Shown here one piece after another: positions 10,871-22,965 of a DNA stretch of 64,000 bases. This DNA comes from Phytophthora sp. 'mugwort'. Taxonomy: Eukaryota > Oomycota > Peronosporomycetes > Peronosporales > Peronosporaceae. The translations under genes and the position numbers were made by a program. The notes below the pieces were generated by a model. The model was not told the origin of the DNA. It did no database searches and worked only from the letters and a program-made list of their open reading frames with translations. The first letter of the stretch is position 1. Every line of letters starts with the position of its first letter. The DNA lies in the NCBI GenBank assembly GCA_033558025.1, contig JAUCEF010000014.1, forward strand, positions 3,038,001 through 3,102,000. The letters are read 5' to 3'.

Positions 10871-13379
10871 GAGGCTGAGCGATAAGGCGACAGATTGGAA
10901 AGTATGGTCGAAGTGTGACTGTTATACGGTAACGACTTCGAACAGGGGGCCGTTGAGGAGAAGCGTCAAACAACATTCTCAGATCTCAAAGGGAGTGCCG
11001 GGTAAAGCGGGAGATAATGTCCGGCCAGATCGGGACCAAGAAAGAACGCCAACTGGAGGTGGGAACTCAGATTGGGCAGTCATCAAGGCCTGATCTGTTA
11101 TGGTCAGCCGGAAGAAGATCGGCTGAAAACCAAACGATTATGCTCAGCCCTCGACCAGATCGACAACCCCACGTCGAGATCGTGGAGATGGGGATTTGCC
11201 GGCGACCAACCGATCGCGGCAGATCTAGACCGACTCTCGATCATATACATTCGGACAGATTGAAGTAAATCTTGTGGCGGTCGTCGTTTGCAGATCGACA
11301 TACGGGTTCTGGCAGATCGGAGCCCAACCTGGATATGTGTAAACATGGACCCGGTGTTTGTTTTAGGATGATGGAGGCACATAAATGAGGATAGTCAGGC
11401 ACAGCAGGATAGGGTTCATGGTGGCAGAGTAGGACAAGAAAGAGGACAATAGCAATAAGACTCGAAGTTTTGCCTTGAATTATGTAAGCGCTTCCAGGCA
11501 CCGAGGAAGATGAACTACATTAGTGCGGTGTAGTGAACGCCAGATTGGGTAGTCCACAAATGTGCTTTAGCGGGAGTCGCGGTACTGCTCGCTCAGTTCG
11601 AAGTCAGCTTGCAACTCGGCTACTCAGCTGGATGGACTAAGCCGGTCGCTGAGTTCGGGTGGTCGCATTGAAATCTTTGCGAAGGGTCGATCGAGATCCG
11701 AACGCACTTCATTTCACATAATATTTGTGAACATAGTTAACAATACGAGGAGTCCATTGGAGGGGGTCCTAGGAGATAACGATAATAGAGTAACTACTTC
11801 CAAGTCAAAGCCAAATGTACATTGTCCGGTAAGTCCCTGCACGGGCTGGATTATGATTACCGTTGACATCCGAGAGGCGTAGCTTGTAGGTTTTTTTGAC
11901 TGGTAGCGCCGTTAGAACTAGGTCGGTCCGGGAAAGGGGCATGTCTCGTCAAGCGCGGAGGGGCAAGTCCTCCGAACTCGGCGGGCCGGTACGTCGTACA
12001 GCCCGGGTTCTGGCCAATAAGCTTTTGCTTTCGGTGACCCGTCAAAGCGCTAACGCGCGGTCGTCCGTTCCTTAGCGAAGGGCACGGGATATTTGGGCTA
12101 GAGGCAGTCAGCTCAGCTGACCTCGGTGTATGACTGTCTTGGGGCACTTTGTCTCGGCAGATGCGAGACAACATTGTCCCGGAAGGGATAACTAGCTCGG
12201 TTATTGTTGTGTCGCTTGCTAAGTATCCACATCTGATAAATTTGCGTGCCCTGCAATACCACATTGGCACAGCAAGGTGTCGGCAAGTCAAAGGAAGCAG
12301 ATCTAGTCTTGTGGTGAGAGTATCGGATATTAACCGACCTTCCCCTACGCTTGTGAAATAATGTTCAAGCGCTCAGGTCGGTGTCAATTGATTAACCGAC
12401 TATCGCGTCGACTCTCGAATTGCAAGTTCCCGCCCTAAGGAGCGGAAATCACCTCAAGAAAAGGAGACAACGCCCCACAAGCAGATAGCCTTAAATCAAG
12501 TTCAGGCCCTCTGTCCGGAGGTAGGTCACCTGATATCGGGGACCAATAACGGCAACAAGCGGAAACTTCCGTGCTGATTCACGCGTCCCCGCATCCCGCC
12601 AGGACGTTCAAGACTTTACATCCTTGCATCTTCAGAGTCCAGATAGAGCAGCTCCTGTCCACACCGTCAGGTACACAAGGTGATACAAAGTTCAGCAGAA
12701 CGCGAATCATTGAGGAACCATCGGTGTCTGCCGTCTTACCCGCTTAGAGTACATCAACGTACTAATAAAAAAGTATTAAAGTCGGGACCTGAAATTCTCG
12801 ATCACTACGCACAGCCAAATATAAGGACGGTCACCGCGACAAGGGTTCGTTGGACAGCAGACAGCCAGTTTTTAGCGTCTTCAGCTTACGAGTGTGAGCT
12901 TATCTTACAACCAGCCGTTCAATTAATCCAGCTCTGCTGTGTGTCGGCCTGAACTCCTCGGTTTCATTCAGGCTACTTACCAGCCACAATACCTTAAGCA
13001 CAGCAACACTGCAAGCCATGTAGACCCGCAGCTAGAGCACCACTGAAAAACTGGCCATACTGGTCGAGTACGAGCTGACCGTCCAATGTACCGGTTTTCA
13101 AGCCCTTGGCGTTCAGCGCGGAATTTCGCCGAGCAACATTCGAGGTTGGTTGCCCCAGAAAGAGCAGCCGCTGGCTGCTTCTTGTGATCCCTGAGTTGCA
13201 ACTCGGACTCCTCGCCACTTCACTGGTAGTGCAAGACGATATGCATACAGCGATTGGAGTAGAGGCTGTATGAGGAGGTCTCCTATTGGAACAGCAAGGG
13301 TCTCCGGGTGAAATACTCCTACTTCGCCTTCAGGCTGCCAACATCTACCTGCGGCTACACAGCGCCGGCGCCACCTGAT
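10871..13379. other. Unassigned repeat-like DNA; GATC-rich block at its start
   Basis: No coding sequence is recognised. The part at about 10980-11330 is visibly rich in GATC (roughly a dozen sites in 350 bp) and lies upstream of the minus-strand gag relic, so it may be an old LTR or leader. The rest holds only short frames without similarity I can name. Confidence 0.35.
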
Positions 13380-14670
13380 TTATGCTTCTTCGTGCTGAGT
13401 GGCAACGTTTAAGGACCGAAGAGACAAAGTATCGCGTCGACACACGACGACTCGGACGCTACCATCGAATGTCCCCAAATTTTGCCGCAGCTTTATCCTT
13501 GAACGGAGCACCTGATTGCTAAGCGCAGCGTCAAATCCAAAAACATCATCAATATGGACCATGTGCCGCGCTACTTCGAGATCGAACCCAAATCGACGAT
13601 CACTACTTGAGGCTCCCATGAAGTGCTCCTGAGGAAAGGTGGGTCGAACCACAAGCGCTACGGGGACGGTCGCCATCACGGGCGACGGCAACATTTTGAA
13701 TCCTCACCTCTTGTTGTCGAAACTCAAGAATAAACCATAAGTGCCGCCTAGGGACTTGGTTGGTACCAACAGGACTGGAATGTGGAGCGTTGATCTACTG
13801 CTGGCCCAAGCCGAAACCGTGGCCTACGCACGGCAGGAAACGCAGTTATACCGCGAACTCGTTCTCTTTGTGATAGACTCTTACGGCTGCCATTTTAAGT
13901 TGACCGACTCGAAACGTCTAGAGCGTTACATTTTTGTGCTCCTCGCCCCGGTCAGCTTCATGAACGTACTACACCCTCTAGTCATGGCTATCACGAGTAC
14001 TACGGATCCAAATACAACGGCTACATCGGTACTGCACTACGGATCCTAGTCGACAGACCGAAGCGCGTAATCACAAGGCGCCGCACTACGCCAAGGTAGC
14101 GGAGTGGGCCCTAGACTGGATTACCACCAATCCCGAGGGCGACGTCAAGAGAGTCTTTACGCAGTGTGGGCTACTGAAAAATAGGAGTTCAAGATGGACG
14201 ACCTGTACGCCCCACTCAAGGCAATTTTCAAGCCCGACTTAATGAGTGAGTGACATACGGCATACCAGCATCTTGCCGACGAAGGAGCCGACCACGAATT
14301 TCTACGTATCGCGTCACCCGACTGGTATGTCCCCAAGAAGCGGCGCTGAAGTCTCTTTTGCTGTCTGGTGTACGGTCTGGAGATGTCGCCAAACGAGTAC
14401 GCGTCAAATTCTATAGGCTACACTGAGCGACTTGGATGATCGTCGGGATGAAGATTATCTCGCGGCTGTGAGGGACGGAGACGTCGACCCTGGTGGGCTT
14501 GATGCTGCCGCAAAGATGCATGGCTAGAACATCACTCTGAAAACAGTAGACGCTGGGTGGAGCCAAACATCTAGCTTCACGTTTGCAGTTGACAACGCAG
14601 TCAAGGACGTCTGCTTGGCTCGAGGCGGTGACATCTTTGCTGTCAAGGTGAACGGGTATATGATGTAGGC
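13380..14670 (+). pseudogene. Pogo-like DDE-superfamily transposase relic
   Basis: Colinear blocks across frames read NMDHVPRYFEIEPKSTITT (about 13550), then LVLFVIDSYGCHFKLTDSKR (about 13860), the DDE_1 core with the second Asp. Then come MDDLYAPLKAIFKPDL (about 14190), EFLRIASPDWYVPKK (about 14300), and a C-terminal block SSFTFAVDN with DIFAVKVNGYMM ending near 14669. Several stops and frame changes occur, so it is dead. The first block contains the expected Asp of NMDxVP. The C-terminal extension beyond the transposase core is typical of the oomycete copies, but I cannot name its fold. Confidence 0.6.
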
Positions 14671-15435
14671 TTGATTCAATGTGGCTTGGACAAAACCAAA
14701 AGAGAAAATGTGAGGTTCTGATTACACTTGAGTGATGGAAATGACAAGCGATACCTTTTTGTGCGGAACATTAACGAGTTTTGACTCGCGATAACACTCT
14801 TCCCGTATTGGGCCCTCAATTAAAACGACCGGAATCGATCCGTGGACCAGCTGGGCCGTCTGTACAATGAATGCTAAGACCCCACGGCCAACATCTATAC
14901 ATGTCGATCAAGTTGTGCTCCAAAGAGCTTCGTCTTCAAAGATAGTGAATATGTTCACTCGTAAACGCCCATGTATTGTAAACCGATACAGTGCTCAGTA
15001 GTTGTTATATTTTATTTGAGTGCTCATGCGCTCTGTGCGGGGTAAGACGGTAGCGCAGCTGGGAAGCGTGACCGAATCTTAACCAGTTTTACTGTAAAAC
15101 CTGAATTTGCCCCATCCCTCCAATAATGCATCACCTATCCAATAATGCCCCCCCAGTGATAGTGCCCCACTCTTTTAGTACCCCAACTCATCAATTTCCA
15201 GATCGTAGCCCGCATAAATCAATTGTCATTGGCGAACCAACCTCAGTGGCGACGCCGGTCAAGCTGAAGGAGCAGCTTTTCACCTTTCATCGTCACTTTC
15301 GAGTCTTGGCGATGCAGCCCTCTATGATGACGAATACAAAAACATATATTTACAGAACGATTGCTGATTTGTAGCTAAATGGTTCGGGACGTCCACCCGT
15401 TCCCGATTGCGGCTTGCTACGACTTCTGCAGCTTG
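14671..15435. other. Spacer between pogo relic and Gypsy A
   Basis: No gene is recognised. The stretch just before 15436 was continuous with 23368 before the Gypsy A insertion and may include the 5' part of the Tc1 relic that resumes there. Confidence 0.4.
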
Positions 15436-15440
15436 AGCTG

Positions 15441-15829
15441 TGTAACGGGGTTACACGAAGGTAACACGACAGTAGCCGTGCTATTGTCACCTTGCAGTAA
15501 GTGGTACTTGGTACCACTTGTATTAACGGGATTTCAGTACGTGGCCACAGGGCCACTCGATATGCATTTCACTAGGTTAAACTATGGTAGATAGTTAGCG
15601 TCATACATCACAGGCGGCTTTGCCGCAAATAAGCAAACAAATAACAGTTCAGTTTATCATCAAAGAGAGAGTTGCCCTAAGTTTAGGAATACTGACTCTT
15701 TGGGTCTCTAGTGGTATAACTAGAGCGATCTAAGCCTCCACGAAGACCTTAGGGGTTAGGATAACCACAGCTATGACTCGGGGAGTCATATGTCTTCCTC
15801 TGGCGCACTACGCTATGCACCCCGCTGCA
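15441..15829 (+). repeat. 5' LTR of Gypsy A
   Basis: 389 bp, nearly identical to 22966-23362. It begins TGTAACGGGG, ends CCGCTGCA, and lacks a 6-bp piece (TTTACA-like) present in the 3' LTR. Confidence 0.92.
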
Positions 15830-15880
15830 CCTGGTAGCACTTGTAGTTGATCCCGCACCTGATTCTTACGACTATTCTCG

Positions 15881-16863
15881 GTGAGGATGGAGCAGACAGC
15901 GTTTTCTAACTTGTCCCAGGGCCAGCAAGACGCGCTGAAAAAGCTTATGTCTTTGCTCGACCCTGAGGGCATAACGCATCTTGCTTCGCCAGGACCGGAC
16001 GCGGCGAACGCGCGTCTGGAGGCGTTCTCATGTTACGAGAATGCTCTGTTGGAGCACCTCCAACAGTGGATGTCGGCGTCTACACCGACATCAAAGACAT
16101 CGCAGGATGGGGCCTCCCGGCCTAAATTGCCCATCGTGAGCGTTAAGACTTTCGAAGGAAAGGAGGGGGAGAACCTCATTTTGTGGATCCGTGAGATCGA
16201 AATGGCGATGGGATCGGCCATGCTCCGTACTGAGCAACAGCGCGTGGCGCTAGCGATCTCGAAGCTCGGTGGCCGAGCACGAAAATGGGCACTCACGCGC
16301 GGCACGTCGGTGGACGCGGCCTTCCCGAGCTAGGAAGAGCTGAAACCCCAGCTTTCGCAAGTGTTTGCTCCGCCTAATCAGGCGTATCGCGTGAGGTCAC
16401 GCTTTTTGAGTACCCGCCAGGGTAAGAAGGACTTGGTGGACTTCGTCCAGGAGTTGCGAACTCTGATCGCCGGCATGACGGCCGATCCTCTGCCAGAGGC
16501 ATTGACTGTGACAGTCTTTATGGAGGGCCTCCGCACTGGCGTGGTCAGGACGGAGTCTTCCGCACTCACCCTTCCTCCTTCGAAGAGGCCGTGAGAGTGG
16601 CGTTGAACCCCGAGTTCAATTTTAAGTCGTCTCGACTTGGCTGGGGCGTCGACAACGCTACTCCGTTCGATGGACCGGTCCCTATGGACCTCAGCTACGC
16701 TGAAGAGCAGCGTATGGGTGTTCGTCGGTGCTTCCTATGCCGAAGCACCACCCATTTGAGGGCAACCTGCCCGTCATGCAGGTCCCGTCAAGCTCCTGCG
16801 AGCTTTCGCTCTGCATCGAGCCAAGCCACCGGCTCGTCGCGGGGAAACGGCGACACTCGGTAG
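15881..16863 (+). pseudogene. gag: gag of Gypsy A
   Basis: An ATG-started frame gives a capsid-like protein with [19 protein letters not shown] and [10 protein letters not shown]. It is followed by the retrotrans_gag segment with VRSRFLSTRQGKKDLVDFVQ. A TAG at 16331 interrupts it, and the frame shifts near 16550 (RTE to FRTHPSSFEEAV). The C-terminal part carries a zinc knuckle, CFLCRSTTHLRATC, which fits CX2CX4HX4C. Gag packages the element RNA in the virus-like particle. One stop and one frameshift make this copy non-functional. Confidence 0.82.
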
Positions 16864-16999
16864 GCGCGGGTCGTCTTGCTGGGGAAGAACTGAGTTCTGT
16901 TGAGCCTCATGGAGGTGGAGGCAACAGGGCCCAGCCCCGGAGAGAGCCGTACTCTCTAACACGGAACGTGTATGCAAGCCGGGCTCGCTCGTCGTTGAG

Positions 17000-19900
17000 G
17001 CGATGGTGAAGGGCTTTGAAAGGCCATGTATCATCTTGATCGATTCCGGAACGTCTGGCTCTACGATGGAATGAAGTCAGCAATACGCTGAGGCGCTCAG
17101 GGAGCGCAAGAGTGACATCATCACTGTTCGCCTAGCGACGGGGACCCGTGTCACGGTGCGTAAGGTTCCTCTGAACCTGGGCGTGAAGTTTCTCGACTTC
17201 GTAGCGTGAAACGCTGTCTGGTCCTGGACCTGGATTCGAGATACGACCTCATCCTGGGTATGGCATGGCTGGAATGCCATGAGCCATGTATTGATTGGAG
17301 GTCGAAGACCTTGGGCGCAACGCGCTTTACTCCTGGCGGAGCTTTGTGAGTCATGAACCCACCTCTGCTAGGAAGCAGAAGCGCGTTTGGCGCAGGCACT
17401 GGACCGAGTCGGTCAACGTGCTGGACACCGGAGTATCCGAACTTGTAGACACTGAAGGTATCGAGAACAAGAATCCCGAGCAGAGCTCGTGGGCTGTGAC
17501 TGGAGCGGCAGGAAACCCGCTGGGTGACACAGGTGACATGTGTCACGACAACGACACTCGTCATGATGACAGTATGTCGTTATACGCCATGCGTGGCGTG
17601 GCCGGCAGTATGCCGGGGTATCATGGCCGCGGGCCTCAAAATGCAAGTGGAGCGGCAGACAATCCGCTGGGTGACCGACGTCATTGTAACATTGGTCACG
17701 ACAGTGGCACCCATCACGACGACGAGTTGTCGCTACACACCATGCGTGGTGGCCGGTCGTGGCCGGGCCATCAAGGCCGAGGGCCCACTGATGAAGTTGA
17801 CGTGGCACGTATTCCACAGGGTGGAGACTGCGAGCGTCGCAGCTCTGCGACGGTTGTCGGTCAAGACATACCAGTCTCGGGTGAAAAGCACACGGTGCAA
17901 GCACCTGGAGATGCAGCTAATTGACTGTTAGGACCTCTCCGAGGCAAACCGTCTCAACGGGGAGAAGGCTACGACGCCAAGCGTCAGCCATGAGACGCAG
18001 AGCGTCTGATGCGTCTAGCATGACGAGTGAAGAGACTCCTGGTGATAGCGAACAGCTATATACATATAAACTCGTCAACGGAGTGACAGGGGAAGTCGAT
18101 GGCGACATCAGTCTACAGACTATGCCCACTGTGGACGCTCTGTTGGAGCTGAATGAGATGTCCATGGCCGAGTTCGGCGACGCCTTGACGGCCGGCTTTG
18201 AGTTAGCAGAGTTGGTCATTCCACGACCTGAAGAGGAGTTAAACTCGTCGTCGCTTTTGGATAAAGCAGTCCTTGAGGACACCAAGAAGGCGCTGAATGC
18301 GCGGACAGGATCGTCGATCATCAAGGACCCTCGGATCCGTACTACCCTTTGGTGAAAGAATATTAAGACATGATCTCGAAGGACCTCCCACGAGACTACC
18401 TCCGGATCGAGGTGTACGTCATGAGATTGACCTGGTTTCGGGAACCAAATACTGCGTGGCAAGGCAGTGGCCTTTGCCACGAGAACAGTGTGACGTCATT
18501 GACGTGTTCTTCCGTGCTAAAGCACGAGGCGGGTATGGTGCGCGAGAGCAAGTCTCCGCACTCAACGCCTACGTTCTGTGTCAGATAGCCGAATGACAAG
18601 TGGCAAATTGTTCATGCTTTTAATAAGCTCAACGTGGCCACCATTCCGGTGCAAACGCCTATTCCTAGAAAGGACGTTCTCCAGAACAACATGACGGGAT
18701 GTACGGTGTACAGTGCCCTCGACTTGGTCGATGGATACTATCAATTGCTCATGCGAGCAAGCGATATTCCGCTTACCGCGGTCGGCACTCCGAGCGGCAT
18801 GCTCTGGGAGTGGCTAGTAATGCCCCAAGCGCTGTCGAACGCGCCTGCGACGTTCAATCGTCTTGTGACGCAATTGTTCAGGCCCCACAGGGCGTATGCT
18901 CAGATATACTTCGATGATATATTCGTGCACAGTCGTGCGTAGCACGGAAAGACTGATGTGGAGAGCCGCATTGAGCACTTGCGAGCGGTGCTCGAATGCA
19001 CGCGCACACACAAGTTGTATGCCAACATTGACAAGTGCGTCTTCGGCGCTGAAGAGATCCCCTTTCTGGGAGGCTTCATTGGGAAGCGAGGCCTACGAGC
19101 GGATCTCGCTAGGTCAAGGCCATTGTAGACTGGTCGGTTCCAAAGAACCAGAAAGACTTAGTTACGGAAGTGGCTTGGCCTGGCCAATTACTTGCACAAG
19201 TACAGCAAGAACTATTCTGAGAGGCAAGGCCACTGTCCAATCTCCTTAAGAAGGATGTGGGCTGGTGTTGGGACACCGGACATCAAGCGGCTTTTGAAGC
19301 AACTAAGGAGAGTCTCCTTCAGGCCCCGATCCTGGCCCTGCCAGACCCCGATCGTCCTTTCAGTGTCGTCTGTGACGCGTCGGACTTTGCCATCGGCAGT
19401 GCTTTGTTGCAAGCAGACGCTGAAGGGCGTGAACGCGTGATCGCGTTTGAATCTCGCCAGCTTAAGGCTGCTGAGAAGAACTATCCAGTATACTTCATCG
19501 CAAGTAGCTCTTTGTCATGGTGTGTTTATGACAAAGAGCTACTTGCGATGAAGTATGCGCTCGTCAATTGCAGGGTTCACCTGCTCGCCTCCAAGCCATT
19601 TGTGATCTACACTGATCATGCGTCGCAATGCACTGCGATGCAGTCGTCTCATCTCTATCAGAGAATGGCCCGTTGGCTCTCTTTCTTTGCGGAGTATAAC
19701 TTCGAGGTGAAGTACAAGCCTGGCAGGCGGAACGTCTTGGCCGATGCGTTATCACGCAGGCCCAACTATGAGATCGCTCACGTCACGGCGGTGACTTCGT
19801 CTGTGACAGACTTGATCCGCGCGGCGTACGCGCGTGACGGAGTCCTGCGTAGCTCTGCTACATGCGCTAGGAAGCGCGGAGTTTGCTAACTCAGACATTA

Positions 19901-21718
19901 AGCTGTCAGCGCGGTTGCGCGCGAGGCTACATCGATATACTCTTGATGATGACCTATTGTACCACGGTGCTGGTCCAGAAGACACCCCACGTGTCGTGGT
20001 TCCTCACAAAGAGGATCTCAAGTATCGTATCCTCTATGAGGCTCATGATACCCCATTTGTCGGTCATCTCGGCCGAGCAAAGATCTACAGCTCGGTGAGC
20101 TCCCACCACTGGTGGCCGAAGCTTTACAAGTGGGTCAGTGCGTATGTACGCACGAGTGAGACGTGTCAACGGGTTAAACCTCGCCACTCGGCTGCGCCGC
20201 TGGCCAGTTTGCCTGTACCCACAGGGTGTTGACAATCCACGAGTATGGACTTTGTGTTCGTCCTGCCACGAGATGCGGCGGGCAACACGAGCTCGTGGTC
20301 TTTGTCGACCAATTGAGCAAGATGGCTCTTTAGCGGCGGTGCCGGACTCTCATCGATGGAGAAGGAACAGCCACGCTGTTCATGGATCGTGTCGTTCGAC
20401 AGCATGGTCTGCCAGAGGCAATTGTCTCGGCTCGAGATCCCCGTTACACGGGTAAGTTTTGGACGTCGGTCTTTAAGGTGCTCGACACTCGACCCGACAT
20501 GTCCACAGCGGACCATCCGCAGACCGATGATCAGACGGAACGCGTAAATCGCGTTGTCGAAGACATGCTTCGGACTGTGTGTGTCTGTGCGGACAGACCC
20601 AAGCAATAGCGTTTTGATGCTCCCACTCGTTGAGTTTGCATTTAATATTGAGGTGCATATCTCGACAGGCTTCACCCCGTTCTATTTGAACGGTCTCAGA
20701 CACCCTCGCGTCCCGCTGACGCCACCACTCCGTGGTTCTGGGCTTAATGGGGGAGGGATAGCCGATGGGCTAGCTGATATCAGCCCAGCTGCAGTTCGCA
20801 GGCAAGTTGACACGTTCGTGTCTACGCGTTTAAGTGTCTTACGACAAGTACGCGATACGATGGCTGAAAGCCAAGATGTTCAGAAGGAGCAGGCTGATGC
20901 AAACGGCAGAAGCAACATTGAAGTGTTTAACGTTTTATTAAACGCTAAAACCTACCTACACATGCAGTGTCTGCGGTCTTTAAGACCAAGTTGCGCCCGC
21001 GCTTCATTAGACCTTTTAAGGTCGTGGCCAGGAAGGGCCTTGCGTACACGCTCAATCTTCCGAAGAAGATGCGTACACACCCCGTGTTTTACGTAGGCTA
21101 CCTTAAGCCATATCGAGACCCGGCTCGGGTGAGCGCGGAGGGTTTGGCGCCACAGCCAGTGGCTGGCTAAAGCGCAGGAGGCGCACGAGGAGGTCCAACT
21201 GACCACGTAGCTCAGCGAACGAACGGTCCAGCGCTTCGAAGCGACGAGCAGAGGCGCTGGACCGTTCGATCCTGCTCCAGAAGCTCCAGGCGGCTAGCAA
21301 CCGAGACAGGAGACTGAAGCCAGTCGACCCGATGATGCACAGCATCGATCTCGTCAGCGAGACGGTCACGGTGACTCGTCGCTCACTGCAGCGAGTCGAA
21401 CAGGGTCTGCACCCGCTTCTCGACCCCTAGCAGATCACTGCGCGAGGATCCAGCGGGTCATCGACCCCCACCGCTGTTTCTCGATGAGCAGGGAACTTCC
21501 ACTATCATGTGGAGCGCTTAGTGGCACGGCGTCGTCGCCAGGGTCGTACCCAATATCTTGTGAAGTGGAGGGGTTATCCTTACTCACATAACTCTAGGGA
21601 GTACGAGATCCCCTCGGCAAGATTGCCCTGACGTCGTGGACGCTTTCGATCGACGCGATCAGCAGAGCCCCGAGGGCCAGATACCGAGGCGTCGCTTGCC
21701 TGGCGCTTCCCGGCAATA
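17000..21718 (+). pseudogene. pol: pol of Gypsy A: protease, RT, RNase H, integrase, chromodomain
   Basis: The protease active site LIDSGTSG lies at about 17034. The reverse transcriptase spans about 18620-19130, with SALDLVDGYYQLLMR and the YFDD catalytic motif at 18907-18918. RNase H spans 19257-19760, with VVCDASDFAIGSALL and the ADALSR end. Integrase spans about 19900-20640. It keeps the two His of the zinc motif, but the first Cys reads Ser (VRTSETC), and the HPQTDDQTERVN block follows. A chromodomain (YHVERLVARRR, YLVKWRGYPYSH) lies at 21498-21631, which places the element among chromoviruses. Many stops and frameshifts break it. The 1.3-kb stretch between protease and RT (17300-18350) is a poorly conserved linker with related repeats (MRGVAGSMPG / MRGGRSWPG). 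Confidence 0.82.
19490..19556. repeat. Perfect 29-bp inverted repeat inside RNase H
   Basis: Left arm 19490-19518 and right arm 19528-19556 are exact reverse complements, separated by a 9-base loop (GGTGTGTTT). The right arm codes the conserved YDKELLAMKY segment of RNase H; the left arm is an inverted copy that adds about a dozen residues after NYPV without breaking the frame. Confidence 0.95.
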
Positions 21719-22919
21719 GCCGCTGGGAGCCAAGGCCAGCAGCAGAGCTGTCGCTCTGGTCTTGAAGAGGAGCGGCCTCACGAGCGTGAGAGCCGCTAGC
21801 TGTGACAGCAGAAGCACCGAGTGCGAGAGAGCCCTGGGGGCGAGGCCGGTAGGCAGGGGGTAATTTGCGTTTCGCTTTGAGTTCCGCAAACTCAAAACGG
21901 AGTCGACGTTCGACTCGAACATCAATTTCACTGGAACTAGCCCGAAGGGCATCAATGGAAGAGAGCTTGCGAACTCCTTCTACCCAACTTTGGAATTGAC
22001 CCTCGTCTTTCCAAGACGTCTCTCCTAACAGGAGCACGACTAAAGATAAGTCCGCACCGGTGGACCGTGCCGTGCCGAGCTTGCACTTGCAGGCGCTCAC
22101 CGTACTCGCGCTGAGTAGTCACTTGAGGAGTCAAGTATCTCTCTCTGAGAGACTCGCGCGCGGCGAGCTCGTTGGGTGTTGCGGCCGCCGGCCCAATCAC
22201 ATACGTGTTAAACAATTCCGATGCTGCTCGGCGAGCCACTTTGCTGGGATCGCGAGGCTCAAAGCCGTAGTCACGACGTGACAGGGTAAGCAATGGCCGA
22301 GCCATAGGCCGCCTCGAACGGGGTGGCTGCGGATCAGCCGCGAGCTGTTGCTCTTGGACTTCGTCCAAAGGATTGATGACGACACCAGATCCCCGGGATC
22401 ATCGGTTTTTCCCCGCGAAGGCAGCGGAGGCGCATTGCGCATGGCTCGTGGAGTCGAAAGCTCGAAAGAATCCAGTTGGCGGCGCGGGCTCGGTGAGCGG
22501 ACAGGGCTACTACCGGTCATGGACTCAGTGTAGTTGACCTCCTCTTCACCTACTTCAAGGTCGTCAAGGAGGGCGTCTCGCGGAAGACATACTGGGGCAC
22601 TACCTCCAGCGGCTTCGCCGCCTCCATTTATGCTCCTTTGACCGTATCGATGCTTGTGCGCTGAGTGATAATCTCGCACCGAGAGCCGCGAGGGTGCGGG
22701 TGGCGCATGGCCACAGACCTCTCCCGTACGGGATGACGAGGATAACGAAGGTGCCGGAGACACAGAAGGGCTTAGCCCGCAGCGAGGGCTGTTATCGCGG
22801 GGCGAAGCGAGGTCAAAAGACCAATTGGCTGTTGATAGCTGAGTGCGAACAATCGATGCGGAACAAACAGTGAAACGCTCTTGGAGCGAAAGGTTCCGGG
22901 CCTTTTTCGATTGATACAA
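21594..22919 (-). pseudogene. Antisense ORF of Gypsy A (unknown protein)
   Basis: On the strand opposite to pol, three consecutive frames give one protein-like sequence. 22919-22380 is Ser/Pro-rich with SPSPRRQLDSFELSTPRAMR. 22368-22060 reads RRDYGFEPRDPSKVARRAAS, then LAARESLRERYLTPQVTTQR. 22060-21594 reads DEGQFQSWVEGVRKLSSIDA, then VERRLRFEFAELKAKRKLPP. Two frameshifts join them; the total would be about 430 residues. The C-terminus overlaps the pol chromodomain tail to tail. A second copy occurs at 54170-54819. No family is recognised. It looks basic and helical in its second half. A gag-like or regulatory accessory role is possible but unproven. Confidence 0.6.
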
Positions 22920-22965
22920 TCAGACCTTCATGGATACGGTGTGTCCACGGTTTGGTAGGGGAGAG

